The notes: generated from the sequence alone by a model not told the origin. Shown: positions 22,040 to 32,515, counted from the first letter of the stretch. The stretch is DNA of 64,000 bases from Euglena gracilis (GCA_039621445.1 CP154956.1:10291443-10355442); one strand, 5' to 3'. Made by a program: numbers and translations.

Positions 22040-23990
22040 TTGGAGAGATGCCCAGGATTTTGCTCCCCTGGGGTTTGGAACCTGCTCTTCTTGGCGGGAG
22101 AGTATATATGCGCACAGCCGGAGATGAACCGATCAAAAGGGGTGGGGAGAAGGCACGTCGGTTCTCCCATGCAGCACAGGTGCCTTTGCCCAGAGGTCTG
22201 CTGCTGCGACGGGTAGCACATACTGGAGTGTTGGCCGGGGAAGGCCCAAAAGGGAGTCCCTCACCTCACATTCCCCGGGCCATTACTGCTTTTATCCCAT
22301 CAATGAGAGCTTGCCCCAGGGACATGTGTTTGATGGTATCCACACTGATGTGCATGCAAGGATCAGGACATGAACAAACCTCGCCAGGTGGGTAAACCCT
22401 CCTGTAAAAGCAGCAGGCCTAAGACAGAAGTTCTCTCTGATATTGCTCAAAAATCTTATGCAGTGCGGCTACACCCGACAAAGGGCACATTCCAGACAGT
22501 TTCAAAATATCAGATCCAAAGACAAAACTCGATATACACACATACATACCTTAATTGATATACGCAGGCTCAGGTCCATGCCCATCTGTCTGCTTCATGA
22601 CCGTCGCAGTGTCCACTGTTATCTCGTAATGGCCACACCCGGACGTGCTCCACTGGTCAGGGCTACCACGCTCAACCTCTGGCCGCGGTCGTGGCGCCAC
22701 ATGGTCAATCCAATCTCCAGCTCAATCATGTCATCTGTCCCATTCACTGTGTCCGTGGTCAGGGTATCCGGCTGCTCAGTAGATCCTTTTGTCGGAAAAC
22801 ATGCTGTACCTGTCCGGTTGCATATTTCTCCTTTTAATATCGTGCAAGGTTTCCATCCAAGGTTTCCACAAAACCATCACATGAACGCAATTTCAAGCCT
22901 CTTTGACTGATTGGTTGTGTGCATTTGTTCACCTGGCTGCAAATCACACGGAAAAATGAAAATACTGAGCACATTTTCAGTCTTCGCTCCTCTTTCTCCT
23001 CCGTGAGTGTGGTTGCTGTCCATACCTGCGCCGCGGCGGTGGCTGTGCCTGGGCAGAACCATTCCTAAGACGAAAGGTATGAGGCTCATCTCCCAGCTCT
23101 CTGCAAACCCAGGTCTTCTTAGTCGTCATCTTCGCCTAATGCGACGAATAAGACGACAACTCGTTCAGTTGTCCAGTTCAGTCGTGGCGCCATATGGTCG
23201 TGCCAATTTCCAGCCAAATTCTGTCTTCTGTCCCATTAACCGTGTCCGTGTTCAGGCTCACCATGTTCAGTGTTCACCAAACATCACGGTGAAGGTCAAG
23301 TAATCTCCACTCTGCAGAAATAACAGGTCTGTGTCCCCCATTGGTGCTGACTTTCCTTGGAGGGGCTCAACCCCTATATCCGTGGTTATCGCCGAACTTA
23401 TTGGCCACGAGGCGTATTTCTCGCACTCATCTCCCGCCTCTCTGCAAACCCAGGTCTTCTTCATCGTCATTTTCCCCCAATACGACAAAACAGGCCATAG
23501 TGTCAACGTGCTCGTTCCGTTGTCCATTGGCCCAGGGGGCCCCTCTTGGGTGTCGTAGAATCTCAGCTTGTACATCCCCTTGTACCACTGGGCGGTTACG
23601 CTTACCATGGCAGCTCGGCCTGTCTGCCCGAACACGACCATGGCGAGACCTTCAGGCTGGCCGGCGAAGAACGGGTGCTTTGTGGTATCGCGTGATGGCC
23701 GGTGATGTTACCGGTGGCCGCCATTCTCCAACACATCGAATTCTCGACGGCGCGCCTGGTGTTATTGAGAAACAACATTGGCCGTGTCGACAGCGGCAAC
23801 GCCATTTGGTCCACCATCCCCATTCCGTCTTTGTCATCCTTGATTTATATTTGCTCAATTGCACAGCTTTCTTATAAAAATGTTGCGTGGGCTGTGGTGC
23901 CGTCCTCTTTCGTTTCCTCTTGTAATTTTTATTCCTTGTTCCTTGCTTCTTTCCATCGGGTGTCACCAATTTGTTTGAAATTATTGATGT
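22040..23990 (-). pseudogene. Basic-arm/beta-rich family, copy 5 (longest copy, broken)
   Basis: From the 5' end on -: GTRNKNYKRKRKRTAPQPTQ (basic arm), FYKKAVQLSKYKSRM, DDKDGMGMVDQMALPLSTRP, RRAVENSMCWRMAATGNIT, then a one-base shift into HPFFAGQPEGLAMVVFGQTG, GMYKLRFYDTQEGPPGP, KTWVCREAGDECEKYASWPI, SSAITTDIGVEPLQGKSAPM and DTDLLFLQSGDYLTFTVMFG (23267-23641 is one intact frame). Further - fragments at 22560-22790 and 22140-22400 correspond to the later exons (VDTIKHMSLGQALIDGIKAV). The arm resembles those that bind nucleic acid or enter the nucleus. Function is unknown. Confidence 0.55.
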
Positions 23991-24076
23991 GTACTGCGAT
24001 GTTAAACAAATTACCATATGTTACCTCAGGAACGCAAATTACGTTTAGAAATTCCACAAATTGCTATGTCAAAAGG

Positions 24077-25587
24077 TCACCGAGCATCCCGTCTGATGGA
24101 TAGGCTTGCATTGTGGTAGCTATTTTGCACTGTGTTTAAAATATCATTTTTAATGATGGATCCGTTTGCAATCAATCTCGCGAACTTCAATTGCTGATTA
24201 ATCTCTCTTTTTGTCAACGTAACACGTGATTCCAAATCGCATCGTAGCGATTGACCAGAGAGGTACATGTTCACATGTGGTAAAATCCTTGTCCCATAGA
24301 TATCTGGTGAAATGCATAACTATGTTTTTTTTCCAAATCAGAAAGTGGTGATCTGTCAATTGTCCATGGAATTGGACGGGTAGTCCACGGAAATTCATTT
24401 GTCCAATTTGGATTAATTGCATCTTCGTTCAACTCAATTATAAGATCAAGTATTCCAATTTCTATGAAATTATACGGATCCGCCATATCATAACTTCCTG
24501 TTATTATGGACATGATGTTCCTGAATTTATGATCGTTCGCCGTGGCAATTTGATTGACCGAGACGTAATGTGCAAATCTTCAAGCCAGAACTCCAAGTGC
24601 TCCATTGTTGACTTCCATCTTGTTGAGCTAACCTTGTCTTGATATAATGTAACAACTTTAAAATTATCAATTTTCGATGTGAACTCATCGTTCTATCGAA
24701 AAATAAATTGCCTTGATAGTACCAAAACGATCATCCTGGTACCATCAAATATGCGGATGTTAATCTGGAGTACCCCCCCCCTTGTCCAACGACCGGGCTT
24801 GTCTAACGACCACCCCCCCCCCCGGTAGTAGGGTAGTAGGGTAGTACCCATCCACGAACACGTGGATATCTTCAGCGGGCTCATTGTGGATACCATATAT
24901 CTTAATCCATAGTTAATTTTCTTCTGATACATTTTAGGCTCATCTACTTTTCTCATATGGAACATCCATTTATAGCGCTACATGGTATTAAGAAATGTCG
25001 ATAAAATTGATCTACCCACATATTTTCTAAAAAAAAATGACAGATACATATAACTTTACTCTTGTTCCGTTTGAAATGGTCATCAGTGTGAAATTCACCA
25101 TTGGGTTAAACAGGAGATCTCTGGCGTTTGGCACAGGCTTGATGCTCCTGTAGGTTCTAACATATTCATTTCGTTTTACATCGTTCCGTTCCTTTTCAAA
25201 TTATTTGATGCATTTTCCAAATGCATTTATCCAGTTCGTTGTCGTGAACTGCTCTAACAAAATCCACCTTCTTCATCCGGTTGTTCCGGACGAGGAAATG
25301 GAGTATCCCATTGAGGGCTATGTCTTCTTCTTCTGACAACTCTCCGAAAAATGCTTTCGTGGTGTACATCGGGGAAATTCATCTCCCTTCAGCCATATGC
25401 GAAACAAAGTGTTAATCGCATTTTTCGTACTGAAATGTTTGGTTGGTTGTAGAATCTCTCTAAACTTATATATACTCCAAAAGAATTCATTTCTTTTCCA
25501 TTTCATATGCCCTACCGAATATCTCAACAGACCACTCCATATCACCCAAGTTCGTCTGATGTGTTGGAATATAAAATATGTTCCCAA
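24077..25587 (-). pseudogene. Decayed AT-rich gene, unrecognised
   Basis: Protein-like segments follow each other on - in shifting frames: RRTWVIWSGLLRYSVGHMKW (25550), MYTTKAFFGELSEEEDIALN and VRNNRMKKVDFVRAVHDNEL (about 25370-25230), FNPMVNFTLMTISNGTRVKL (25100), IYGIHNEPAEDIHVFVDGYY (24900-24840), MSIITGSYDMADPYNFIEIG (24513), then DKDFTTCEHVPLWSIATMRF and KREINQQLKFARLIANGSII (24300-24130). At least four frameshifts or stops are needed. One break is the small insertion at 24774-24843. Composition and motifs are unlike the GC-rich flanks. A viral or foreign origin is possible but I cannot name a family. Confidence 0.45.
24774..24843. mobile_element. 70-bp C-tract insertion flanked by GTAC
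   Basis: GTAC at 24770-24773 and 24844-24847 flanks C8-10, TTGTCCAACGACC, a second ACGACC and a C11 tract with three GTAGTAGG-type units. Removing the insert plus one GTAC rejoins the - frame as VFVDGY|SRLTSAYLMVPG. This supports a 4-bp target duplication inside a once-coding sequence. The left end resembles that of 32110-32515. Confidence 0.65.
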
Positions 25588-25774
25588 AATTTAATGATAA
25601 TTTTGTCAGAGAACATGCTATTTGAGATGTCATGGTACTAGTGGTTACATTTTTCTATTTAGTAAGCACATAAAACATATTATTTGAATAATGAAAACAT
25701 AATTTATATTTCTCCTTATTTTGTTAAGTTATTATATAATATGTCTGATTTTTTCACTCTATTTTAGTCGACAA

Positions 25775-26536
25775 ATTTCTCTAAAAATGGAGACACTGTT
25801 ACGATGCCATCGAATATAAACGTCGTCAACACAGTAAACATAACGAAGAATATTACAATTATTGGTGGTTACACACTGCCGGAAATATCATTTTTAATAT
25901 AACTGGTAGCTGCACAATAAATGGAGTTAATTTCAATGGTACCATCGTTTCTAACAAATACGTTAAATTTACCAATTGCATATTTGCCTCGTCTGCTTTC
26001 TGTTTACAGTTTAATGGAAATTTTGACATATTAGGCTGTATATTTACTGGTAGTGTTGATAGATGCATAGACATAGTTTACTAATACCTTCAATATAACT
26101 CAATGCAACAACACAATTAAACTTACAGAGAATACATCAGATATTGACTCCAATAAAGGTGGTGTTCTCACCATTAATTCTAATACAGTAAATTACTTAC
26201 CCGCCCCGCCCACCCCGGGCAATTGACACCCCCAGGCAATTGACGCCCCCGGGCAATTGACGCCCCCGGGCAATTGTCACTTTTCTCTGTGCCGGCCAAA
26301 TTGTCACCCCGGGAAATTGTCACCCGCCCTCCGTGCTGCCCGATTTGTCGCGTGACAATTGCCCGGGGGGGGGGGGGGCGGTAGGAAGCACCTGTGCATT
26401 TGTATGCAATGACTACTTTAACCAATACACAAATTATAACTTCGAAATTTCATACGAACAATATGTAGATGGACATTGTATAAATGAAAAAGATGATGAG
26501 TTATTAATATATTCGGATGACGATGAAAATAATTGA
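25775..26536 (+). pseudogene. Asn/Ile-rich beta-helix-like surface protein, frameshifted and split by a foldback insertion
   Basis: Frame 1 gives MPSNINVVNTVNITKNITII and GGYTLPEI. After a one-base shift come GNIIFNITGSCTINGVNFNG, KYVKFTNCIFASSAFCLQFN and NFDILGCIFTGSVDRCIDIV. The repeated (N/G)-x-(F/I)-x-I-x-(N/G)-C-x-F periodicity is typical of parallel beta-helix repeats of Pmp-like surface proteins. A later part (NTFNITQCNNTIKLTENTSD at about 26100) is cut by the foldback element at 26197-26385. After it, CAFVCNDYFNQYTNYNFEIS and an acidic tail ending DDDENN close at TGA 26536. Extracellular location is inferred. Confidence 0.5.
26197..26385. repeat. CCCGGGCAATTG foldback insertion
   Basis: Arms TTACCCGCCCC...CCGGGCAATTG (from 26197) and CAATTGCCCGGGGGG...GCGGTA (ending about 26385) are inverted. 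Between them CCCCGGGCAATTGACG is tandemly repeated four times in varying form. It interrupts the beta-helix gene, so it is a young insertion relative to that gene. Confidence 0.6.
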
Positions 26537-26649
26537 TTTATTTCTAAATATACATTTTAATTACGATCAGACCAAATATGTCAGAACTTTTTGAACCGAT
26601 ATTTTCCATATTACATGTGCGACAAACAAATAATGGTACCATTTTATTT

Positions 26650-26840
26650 ATTTCCTTGTATATATACATATGCATACATATATATACATATATATGAATA
26701 TATATGTATATATGTATATATATGTATATATACATATATACATATATGTATGTGTATATGCATATGCATATATATGTTGCATATGCGCTAATTGCTATGT
26801 TGCGCATATGCAACATATATATATATATATATATTTATAC

Positions 26841-26871
<31 letters not shown>

Positions 26872-26925
26872 CATACATACATATATATATACATACATAC
26901 ATATATGTATGTATATATATAATAT
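26650..26925. repeat. (TATATACATA)n microsatellite
   Basis: TATATACATA/CATACATA runs, some inverted around GCATATGCATATATATGTTGC. It expands directly after the coding part of the signal-peptide exon on -. Confidence 0.9.
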
Positions 26926-27056
26926 GTTTTGGCTGGACAATCGATACATGTACTACCCGGTCTGTTTAGAAAATCAGGTACGTATGCACCTTGAGGACAT
27001 GCTGTTGCTGCCGCAATAATGACTGCAAGGATCAAGAACATAACAATTATATACAT
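26926..27056 (-). CDS. Signal-peptide exon of a Cys-rich secreted protein (5' fragment)
   Basis: ATG at 27056 starts MYIIVMFLILAVIIAAATA, a clean signal peptide. It is followed by CPQGAYVPDFLNRPGSTCID and CPAKTYY. The C..G.Y......G....C..CPA.TY pattern matches GCC2/GCC3 or TNFR-type Cys-rich repeats. The frame then enters the TATATACATA microsatellite, so the rest of the gene is lost or lies beyond an intron. Confidence 0.55.
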
Positions 27057-27437
27057 ACCATAAAAGTTTTTTATTCAGAATAATATATTAGTCAATTGTT
27101 TTGACAACAGAAATGTCATCCTGATTTTACGCATTGCTGCATTGTGAGAAATCTTGTTGTATATTCTATAGAGTCCACGTTGGTTTCCACCCCGAAATTT
27201 CCTATGGTTAATGACAAGATTTTTTAATGGAATATCATCGCTTTTTTCCCCTAAATAATGGTATTAATTGGATCTAAGATCATGAGTATAAAAATTCAAG
27301 GAGGAAATACCATTTTATGAAAAACAACGTCTCTGGAAGTAGTGCCACGTTTTGATGGTGAAACCGGAACACAAAAAACACAAAGAGTATGTAGGTGTAG
27401 GTTAGTGGATGAAAGAACGACCTTATTTGGTCACTTT
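27057..27437. other. No supported gene in this AT-rich stretch
   Basis: No motif, tandem repeat or conserved ORF is visible. Confidence 0.5.
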
Positions 27438-28095
27438 CTATGGATAGTTCAATTCAATTTCGGACCATTTTGGAGTCAGGAAAAGCTGGTCAAGCAATTC
27501 ATCGATCTTCTCAGAAGGAACCAATCTGGAAAGCTCTGCTTGTATCTCCATTAGTTGACACATAACAAAGGGTCGCTTCCAGAGAGGAGAATGACCTTCG
27601 GGGCAGCATCCAGATGGAGTCTTTATTTCCAGACCCAATTTCATGAGGTGATGATTGGTACCTGATACCAGTCCACTCAGATATGTCTTAGTGTCAAGTG
27701 TTTCTTGGCTATTCTGATCATTCTATAGACCAATTCGATCCACTTGGGATTCAGTCCATCACCGCGCTAAACTGGATGGATCCTGTCTTTGATGTTCTCA
27801 AGATTTGTGAGATATTGAGCTGCGGAGTTCATGTGTAGGTCAATAGCGTTACATGATCATTGACTGCTGAAATTGTCTTTGAGATACATAGACTGGCATT
27901 CTCTATCATATTTAGAATTTTGTCCGATAGAAAATCGGACATATCGATGCGCATTTCTGCTTCGCTCAAAGGTAATTCTTTGTTGACTCTATTGATTGAA
28001 CTTATCACTAGTTTCGTCGTGTCCGTGAGAAAACCACATAACTCTTTGACTTCAGAGACCACCTGGTCCAGATGTTGGTTCAACTCAAAAAGCAT
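27438..28095 (-). pseudogene. Decayed helical protein gene, unrecognised
   Basis: On - the 5' part (28095-27829) reads LFELNQHLDQVVSEVKELCG, LTDTTKLVISSINRVNKELP, MRIDMSDFLSDKILNMIENA. After shifts, AQYLTNLENIKDRIHPV, LNPKWIELVYRMIRIAKKHL and finally 27644-27438 (IQAELSRLVPSEKIDELLDQ LFLTPKWSEIELNYP) follow. Helical, charged composition and coherent segments across three frames indicate a former gene. Confidence 0.45.
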
Positions 28096-28201
28096 TATTT
28101 ATTTTGATATCAGTAGTTAGTGAATTCTATGTATTTAAATACCATAAACTGATTTTTTTTTATTTCGGTCCAAACAACAAAGCAAATGGACGCAATCGTG
28201 T

Positions 28202-29430
28202 TTGAAAGAATACAGTTCAGTGCTAGATCGAGATCGGGAAGTTCTAAACCGTGGATTCCTAGTTATCACAGGACATTGTTCTCTGGGATCGAAACACCAA
28301 CGAACATATGCGGTGATGAAGGAATCTATTAAAATAGTAGCAGAAACAGTGAAAGTCGACCCTGAAGTTGAAGTGTTGGGAGAAAATGAGGACCACTGAC
28401 TGCAAGGAAAATCGAAACCATAAAAAACGAAGTGAACACTACGAAAAAAAGACCAGAAGTAACCATGGAACCTGCGAAGAACGGGTGCTTTGTGGTATCG
28501 CGTGATGGCTGGTGATGTTAACGGTGGCCGCCATTCTCCAACACACCGAATTCACGACGGCGCGCCTGGTGTTATTGAGAAACAACATGGGCCGCGTCGA
28601 CAGCGGCAACGCCATTTTGGTCCACCATCCCCATTCTGTCTTTGTCATCCTTGATTGATATTTGCTCAACTGCACAGCTTTCTTATACACAATTTGCGTG
28701 GGCTGTGGTACCGTCCTCTTTCGTTTCCTCTTGTAATTTTTCTTCCTTGTTCCTTTCTTCCTTCCACCGGGTGTCACCAATTTGTTTGAAATTATTGATG
28801 TGTACTGCGATGTTAAACAAATTACCGTATGTTGCCTCAGGAACGCAAATTACGTTTAGAAATTCCACAAATTGCTATGTCAAAGGGTCACCGAGCATCC
28901 CATCTGATGGATAGGCTTGCATCGTGGTAGTTATTTTGCACTGTGTTTAAAATATCATTTTTAATGATGGATCCGTTTGCAATCAATCTCGCGAACTTCA
29001 ATTGCTGATTAATCTCTCTTTTTGTCAACGTAACACGTTATTCCAAATCGCATCGTAGCGATTGACCAGAGAGGTACATGTTCACATGTGGTAAAATCCT
29101 TGTCCCATAGATATCTGGTGAAATGCATAACTATGTTTTTTTCCAAATCAGAAAGTGGTGGTCTGTCAAATTCCATTGTCCATGGAATTGGATGGGACCG
29201 ACCGACTGCAAGGAAAATCGAAACCATAAAAAACGAAGTGAACACTGTGAAAAAAAGAGCAGTAGTAACCATGGATGATCTTATTTTAGCAAATGAAACC
29301 TTCAGGCAGACTTAACTAGAGGTTAAAACAGTAACATCTGAGTTATCGAAAATGGAAATCGATCTTGAAAGTTCGAGGGTGACATTTGAATCTGAAATCA
29401 CAGAAAAAACAAGCCGGGCAGACCTTCGTC
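28202..29430 (+). pseudogene. Coiled-coil gene interrupted by a 734-bp templated insertion
   Basis: The 5' part (28202-28399) reads SSVLDRDREVLNRGFLVITG and TYAVMKESIKIVAETVKVDP. After the insertion the frame resumes ARKIETIKNEVNTVKKRAVV TMDDLILANETFRQT, then past a stop LEVKTVTSELSKMEIDLESS RVTFESEITEKTSRADLRLH. The latter is strongly coiled coil. Removing 28470-29275 reconnects the two halves. The family is unknown. Confidence 0.5.
28398..29275. repeat. 72-bp direct repeats flanking a 734-bp copy of 23663-24382
   Basis: 28398-28469 and 29204-29275 are the same 72 bp with about four mismatches. The enclosed 28470-29203 is almost identical to about 23663-24382 in the same orientation. It carries the N-terminal part of the basic-arm family (copy 6, - strand: NYKRKRKRTVPQPTQIVYKK, MALPLSTRPMLFLNNTRRAV) plus the 3' end of the AT-rich pseudogene. 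The donor segment has no transposon ends. Confidence 0.8.
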
Positions 29431-29618
29431 TGCATGAGGACTGCAGCCTGCTCCACCGCCCTCTGCCCCTTCAGGAGTTGCACCTCCTTTTCGAACCGCG
29501 CCTTCTCCAGCTTCAATCGTACGCTGCAGGTTCGGTTACATTTGCTGTCATCTTACCGGCTAGGAAGTTTTCGAGGTCAATGGCAGATTCGATAGCATCG
29601 TCGATATAGATAAAGCCC

Positions 29619-30039
29619 ATGACGGTTAATTTAGACTCGAATGTTGTCCCTGAGAATTTGAACACCAAACTAACCTTAAATGTGACTAACGACACCATTA
29701 ATTCCACTGTTTCATCTAAACTAGTGGAGTTTTTGACATCTAAAAATTCATTTTCTGGTTTCGGAAATATTTTGATAAGTGGTAACAATGTTTCGATTAC
29801 AGATTATGGTGCCGTTCATTTAAATAAATTTTACAGATGATGACTTCATTAGTATTGGCACCTCAAATAATGTATTTAAAATTTGTGCGAATAATCTGAG
29901 AACTAGTATTATGGACAAAACAAACATCGTGGTAGTAATGATAGATGCATCTAATACGGATTGCATACCAGACACCAGTAAAAATGTGATAACCACAGAT
30001 GGGATGTGTATTGATTCCATAAGACCCACCGGGGGGTAG
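29619..30039 (+). CDS. Asn-rich beta-helix-like surface protein fragment
   Basis: The frame reads VNLDSNVVPENLNTKLTLNV, TNDTINSTVSSKLVEFLTSK and FGNILISGNNVSITDYG. A 28-nt segment (29809-29836, GTGCCG...TTTTACAG) could be removed as a mini-intron to continue DDDFISIGTSNNVFKICANN, LRTSIMDKTNIVVVMIDASN, TDCIPDTSKNVITTDGMCID. Many Asn-x-Ser/Thr sites suggest a secreted, glycosylated protein. It is similar in style to the gene at 25775. The start is missing. Confidence 0.45.
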
Positions 30040-30197
30040 GGTACCCTACGGCTTAAAAAAAATCCCCTGGTCAGTTCCTAGTTAGCAGAAGTTATTAGTC
30101 ATTATTATTAGTATTATCATCAGTTATTATTATTACTGTTCCAGAAAAACATACTTCGTGATGGTATTTATGGATATGAAAGTTTATAAATGTATGT

Positions 30198-30356
30198 ATA
30201 CCCCCCCGGGAAACTGTCATGCCCGAGAACCTTTCAGGGTCCTGCCCGGGAAACTGTCAGGATCCCCGGTACCGGCCAACCTGTTAGTATAGGAAGTTGT
30301 CAGGGTCCCCGGTACCGGCCAACCTGTCAGTATGGGAAGTTTCCCGGGGGGGGGGG
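30198..30356. repeat. CCCGGGAAACT foldback insertion
   Basis: ACCCCCCCGGGAAACTGTCA near 30200 and AAGTTTCCCGGGGGGGGGG near 30335-30355 form inverted arms. The interior repeats GTCAGGRTCCCCGGTACCGG and CCAACCTGT twice. It is the third C/G-ended foldback in the AT-rich island. Confidence 0.6.
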
Positions 30357-30419
30357 GAGGTTTGCATATGTATCTTACAATTTTTAACTTTTCCCCACAC
30401 GTTGTTGTGCTGTGTGCTC

Positions 30420-30979
30420 GAACAAATGGGATGGTACGAAGGATAATCAAAATTAGCACAAGGAAGGTCAATGCAAAACAGATGGGAAAAAACACCTTGT
30501 GTGAATGCAGCCCCTAATTCAAATACAAGCATGGCATATTCACCGACCGACGCGCCAATTGTGCAGTTGGTCATCACGGCAAATTATGCTCTGGATGGGC
30601 CTTGGGGTCCGGCTGCTCGTGGGGGATTCTGGGTCTTCTTTGTCCTTGAGGAATGCGTGGCGTTGCATCTTTGCATTGAATGCGAGTCGAGGGACCCGGA
30701 CCGCCCATCGTGTGAAGCAACACATAGAAGCAGAGAGGGCATGAATGGCAAAGGAAACGGCTCCACTGCAGGGGCTCTTCGCTGGGTGAGTTGGATCATG
30801 GGTGGCCCGTTGCTGGTGTTTTGGACGCTGAAGCAAAGTGAATGCCCCGTTAATATATGCTTGGGATATGATCCCGCTACAGAGCCGTAGTTGGCTATTT
30901 CAAGCTCGTATCGCGAATCAAGTGTTTGCGAGAAATCCCTGGCGTCGATGTTTGTTGCTCTGCCTGATGAGGAGAACAT
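30420..30979 (-). CDS. Exon-like ORFs with possible membrane helix (D1)
   Basis: On -, DARDFSQTLDSRYELEIANY GSVAGSYPKHILTGHSLCFS VQNTSNGPPMIQLTQ is followed by a separate segment TNCTIGASVGEYAMLVFELG AAFTQ. An overlapping frame then gives FFPICFALTFLVLILIILRT, a hydrophobic helix. Both are kept in D2 (43872-44441). Splice sites linking them are not certain; a membrane protein 3' end is plausible. Confidence 0.35.
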
Positions 30980-31218
30980 CAGAATTTCACCGAGCCTTTT
31001 TGGTGGCTAGTTTGGACAGGTGCAAGATGTCTCCACCGTCGTCCTGCAGACGAGGTTCATGGAGTGCATTTACAGTTTACAAGGTTTCTTACATGCATGC
31101 AGACAACAAAGATTTTGTTCAATTTTTTCCCCCACAGTTTTTTTATAATCCCACATTGATTGTTCTTTACCCGTGAAAAAAATTGTCCGACAACCTAATA
31201 TGAATTGTATTTTCATTT

Positions 31219-31598
31219 GAGTAATGGCACGAACCCGGGACCCCTTAACCCCCCCTACCCCCTAACCCCCCCTAACCCCCCCTAACCCCCCCTACCCCCT
31301 AACCCCCCCCTAACCCCTCCTACCCCCCCCTACCCCACCACCGCCCCCCCTACCCCCCCCTATCCCCCCCTAACCCCCCTTAGCCCCCCCTAACCCCCCC
31401 TAACCCCCCCTCCCCCCTACCCACCCCCCCTAACCCCCCCTAACCCCCCCTAGCCCCCCCCCTAACCCCCCCTAACCCCCCCTACCCCCTTACCATCCCC
31501 CCCTAACCCCCCCTAACCCCCCCTACCCCCCCTAACCCCCCTCCCCCCCTAACCCCCCCTAACCCCCCCTAGCCATTCCCCACTTCGTGCCATATGTG
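31219..31598. mobile_element. MITE-like element filled with telomere-like CCCCCCTAA repeats
   Basis: A (CCCCCCTAA/CCCCCCTACC)n array occupies the element. Terminal ATGGCACGAA (31224-31233) and TTCGTGCCAT (31584-31593) are perfect inverted repeats. TTTCATTT occurs at 31211-31218 and 31599-31606 as an 8-bp target duplication. D2 has the unoccupied site (complement AAATCAAA at 45161-45168). No ORF is present. Confidence 0.8.
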
Positions 31599-32109
31599 TT
31601 TCATTTATATTTGATGCCAGAAAGAATCTATGAAAGATATCTGAATGCCATTCAACACCAATATCTGCCCGTGCTTGTGCCTGTGCATATGAATGTGTAT
31701 AAATGCAAGATCAAAAGAACACATAGCACAAAATGTGTGGGGGAAAAACTGAAAAAAAAGGAATAAGTGTAAAAAAGAAGGAATGTTCCACCCTTCCTGG
31801 CTTTGGAATTTGACAAAGCTAATTCTCTATTGTGGAATGGTCACGGAACCTCGTTCTTTGCATGTTGGTTTCCATCTCTGTTCTCTTCCTGGAATGTCTA
31901 AATTCAAACATATATGCATTTTCACACAATGCAAAGGACACAAATATCCAGGCCATTCATAAAAAAATATGTTGATTGCCTTATATTTATACATATATGT
32001 TTTCACACCTGCATTAGCAGGTATAAAATTACAATAAACCCTTTTTTGGAACAGAAAAATATTGCAGATTGAAACTTTTAAGAATTATCAAAAAAACAGG
32101 GGATTGTAC

Positions 32110-32515
32110 CCCCCCCCCTAGTCGTACGACCACCCCTCATCTATGACCACCCCCGGTCACAGGTTGCAGGTCATGGGGGTGTTATGACCACCCCCCCCCG
32201 GTCACAGGTTGCAGGTTGCGAAAAAATTTAACCCCCCAAAATAAGTCCCCCCCCTGGCCGGTCCGAGCAAAAATCCATGAAATGGACCCCCCCAAAATAA
32301 GGTCCCCCCTGCCGGCGCGAAGCGCCGGATTTTTGAAAAATGGGACATTTTGGGGGGGTAAAAAATGCCATTTTGGGACAGTTTTCACACACACCTACGA
32401 CCGCCCCCTCATCTATGACCACCCCCCTGTCACAGGTTGCAGGTTAGGGGGGTGTTATGACCACCCCCCCCCGGTCACAGGTTGCAGGAACCCGGTCATA
32501 CGACTAGGGGGGGGG
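32110..32515. mobile_element. GTAC-flanked element with C9-TAGTCGTACGACC ends
   Basis: Terminal inverted repeats of about 22 bp with one mismatch (C9 then TAGTCGTAcGACC; the right end is its complement), flanked by GTAC at 32106-32109 and 32516-32519. The interior has two GACCACCCCC...GGTCACAGGTTGCAGG units and the core GGCGCGAAGCGCC (32314-32326) with CAAAATGGCATTTT-type arms. The D2 site lacks it (44656-44659, with GCAT at the target). Confidence 0.75.

Noticed and set aside
30284-30577. - frame merging the TNCTIGASVGEY exon with the foldback at 30198-30356
   Set aside because: The 3' part is translated foldback sequence that is absent from the D2 copy.
31234-31583. CCCCCCTAA array as a true telomere or chromosome-fusion point
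   Set aside because: It is bounded by inverted repeats and a target duplication, and the sister duplicon has the empty site.
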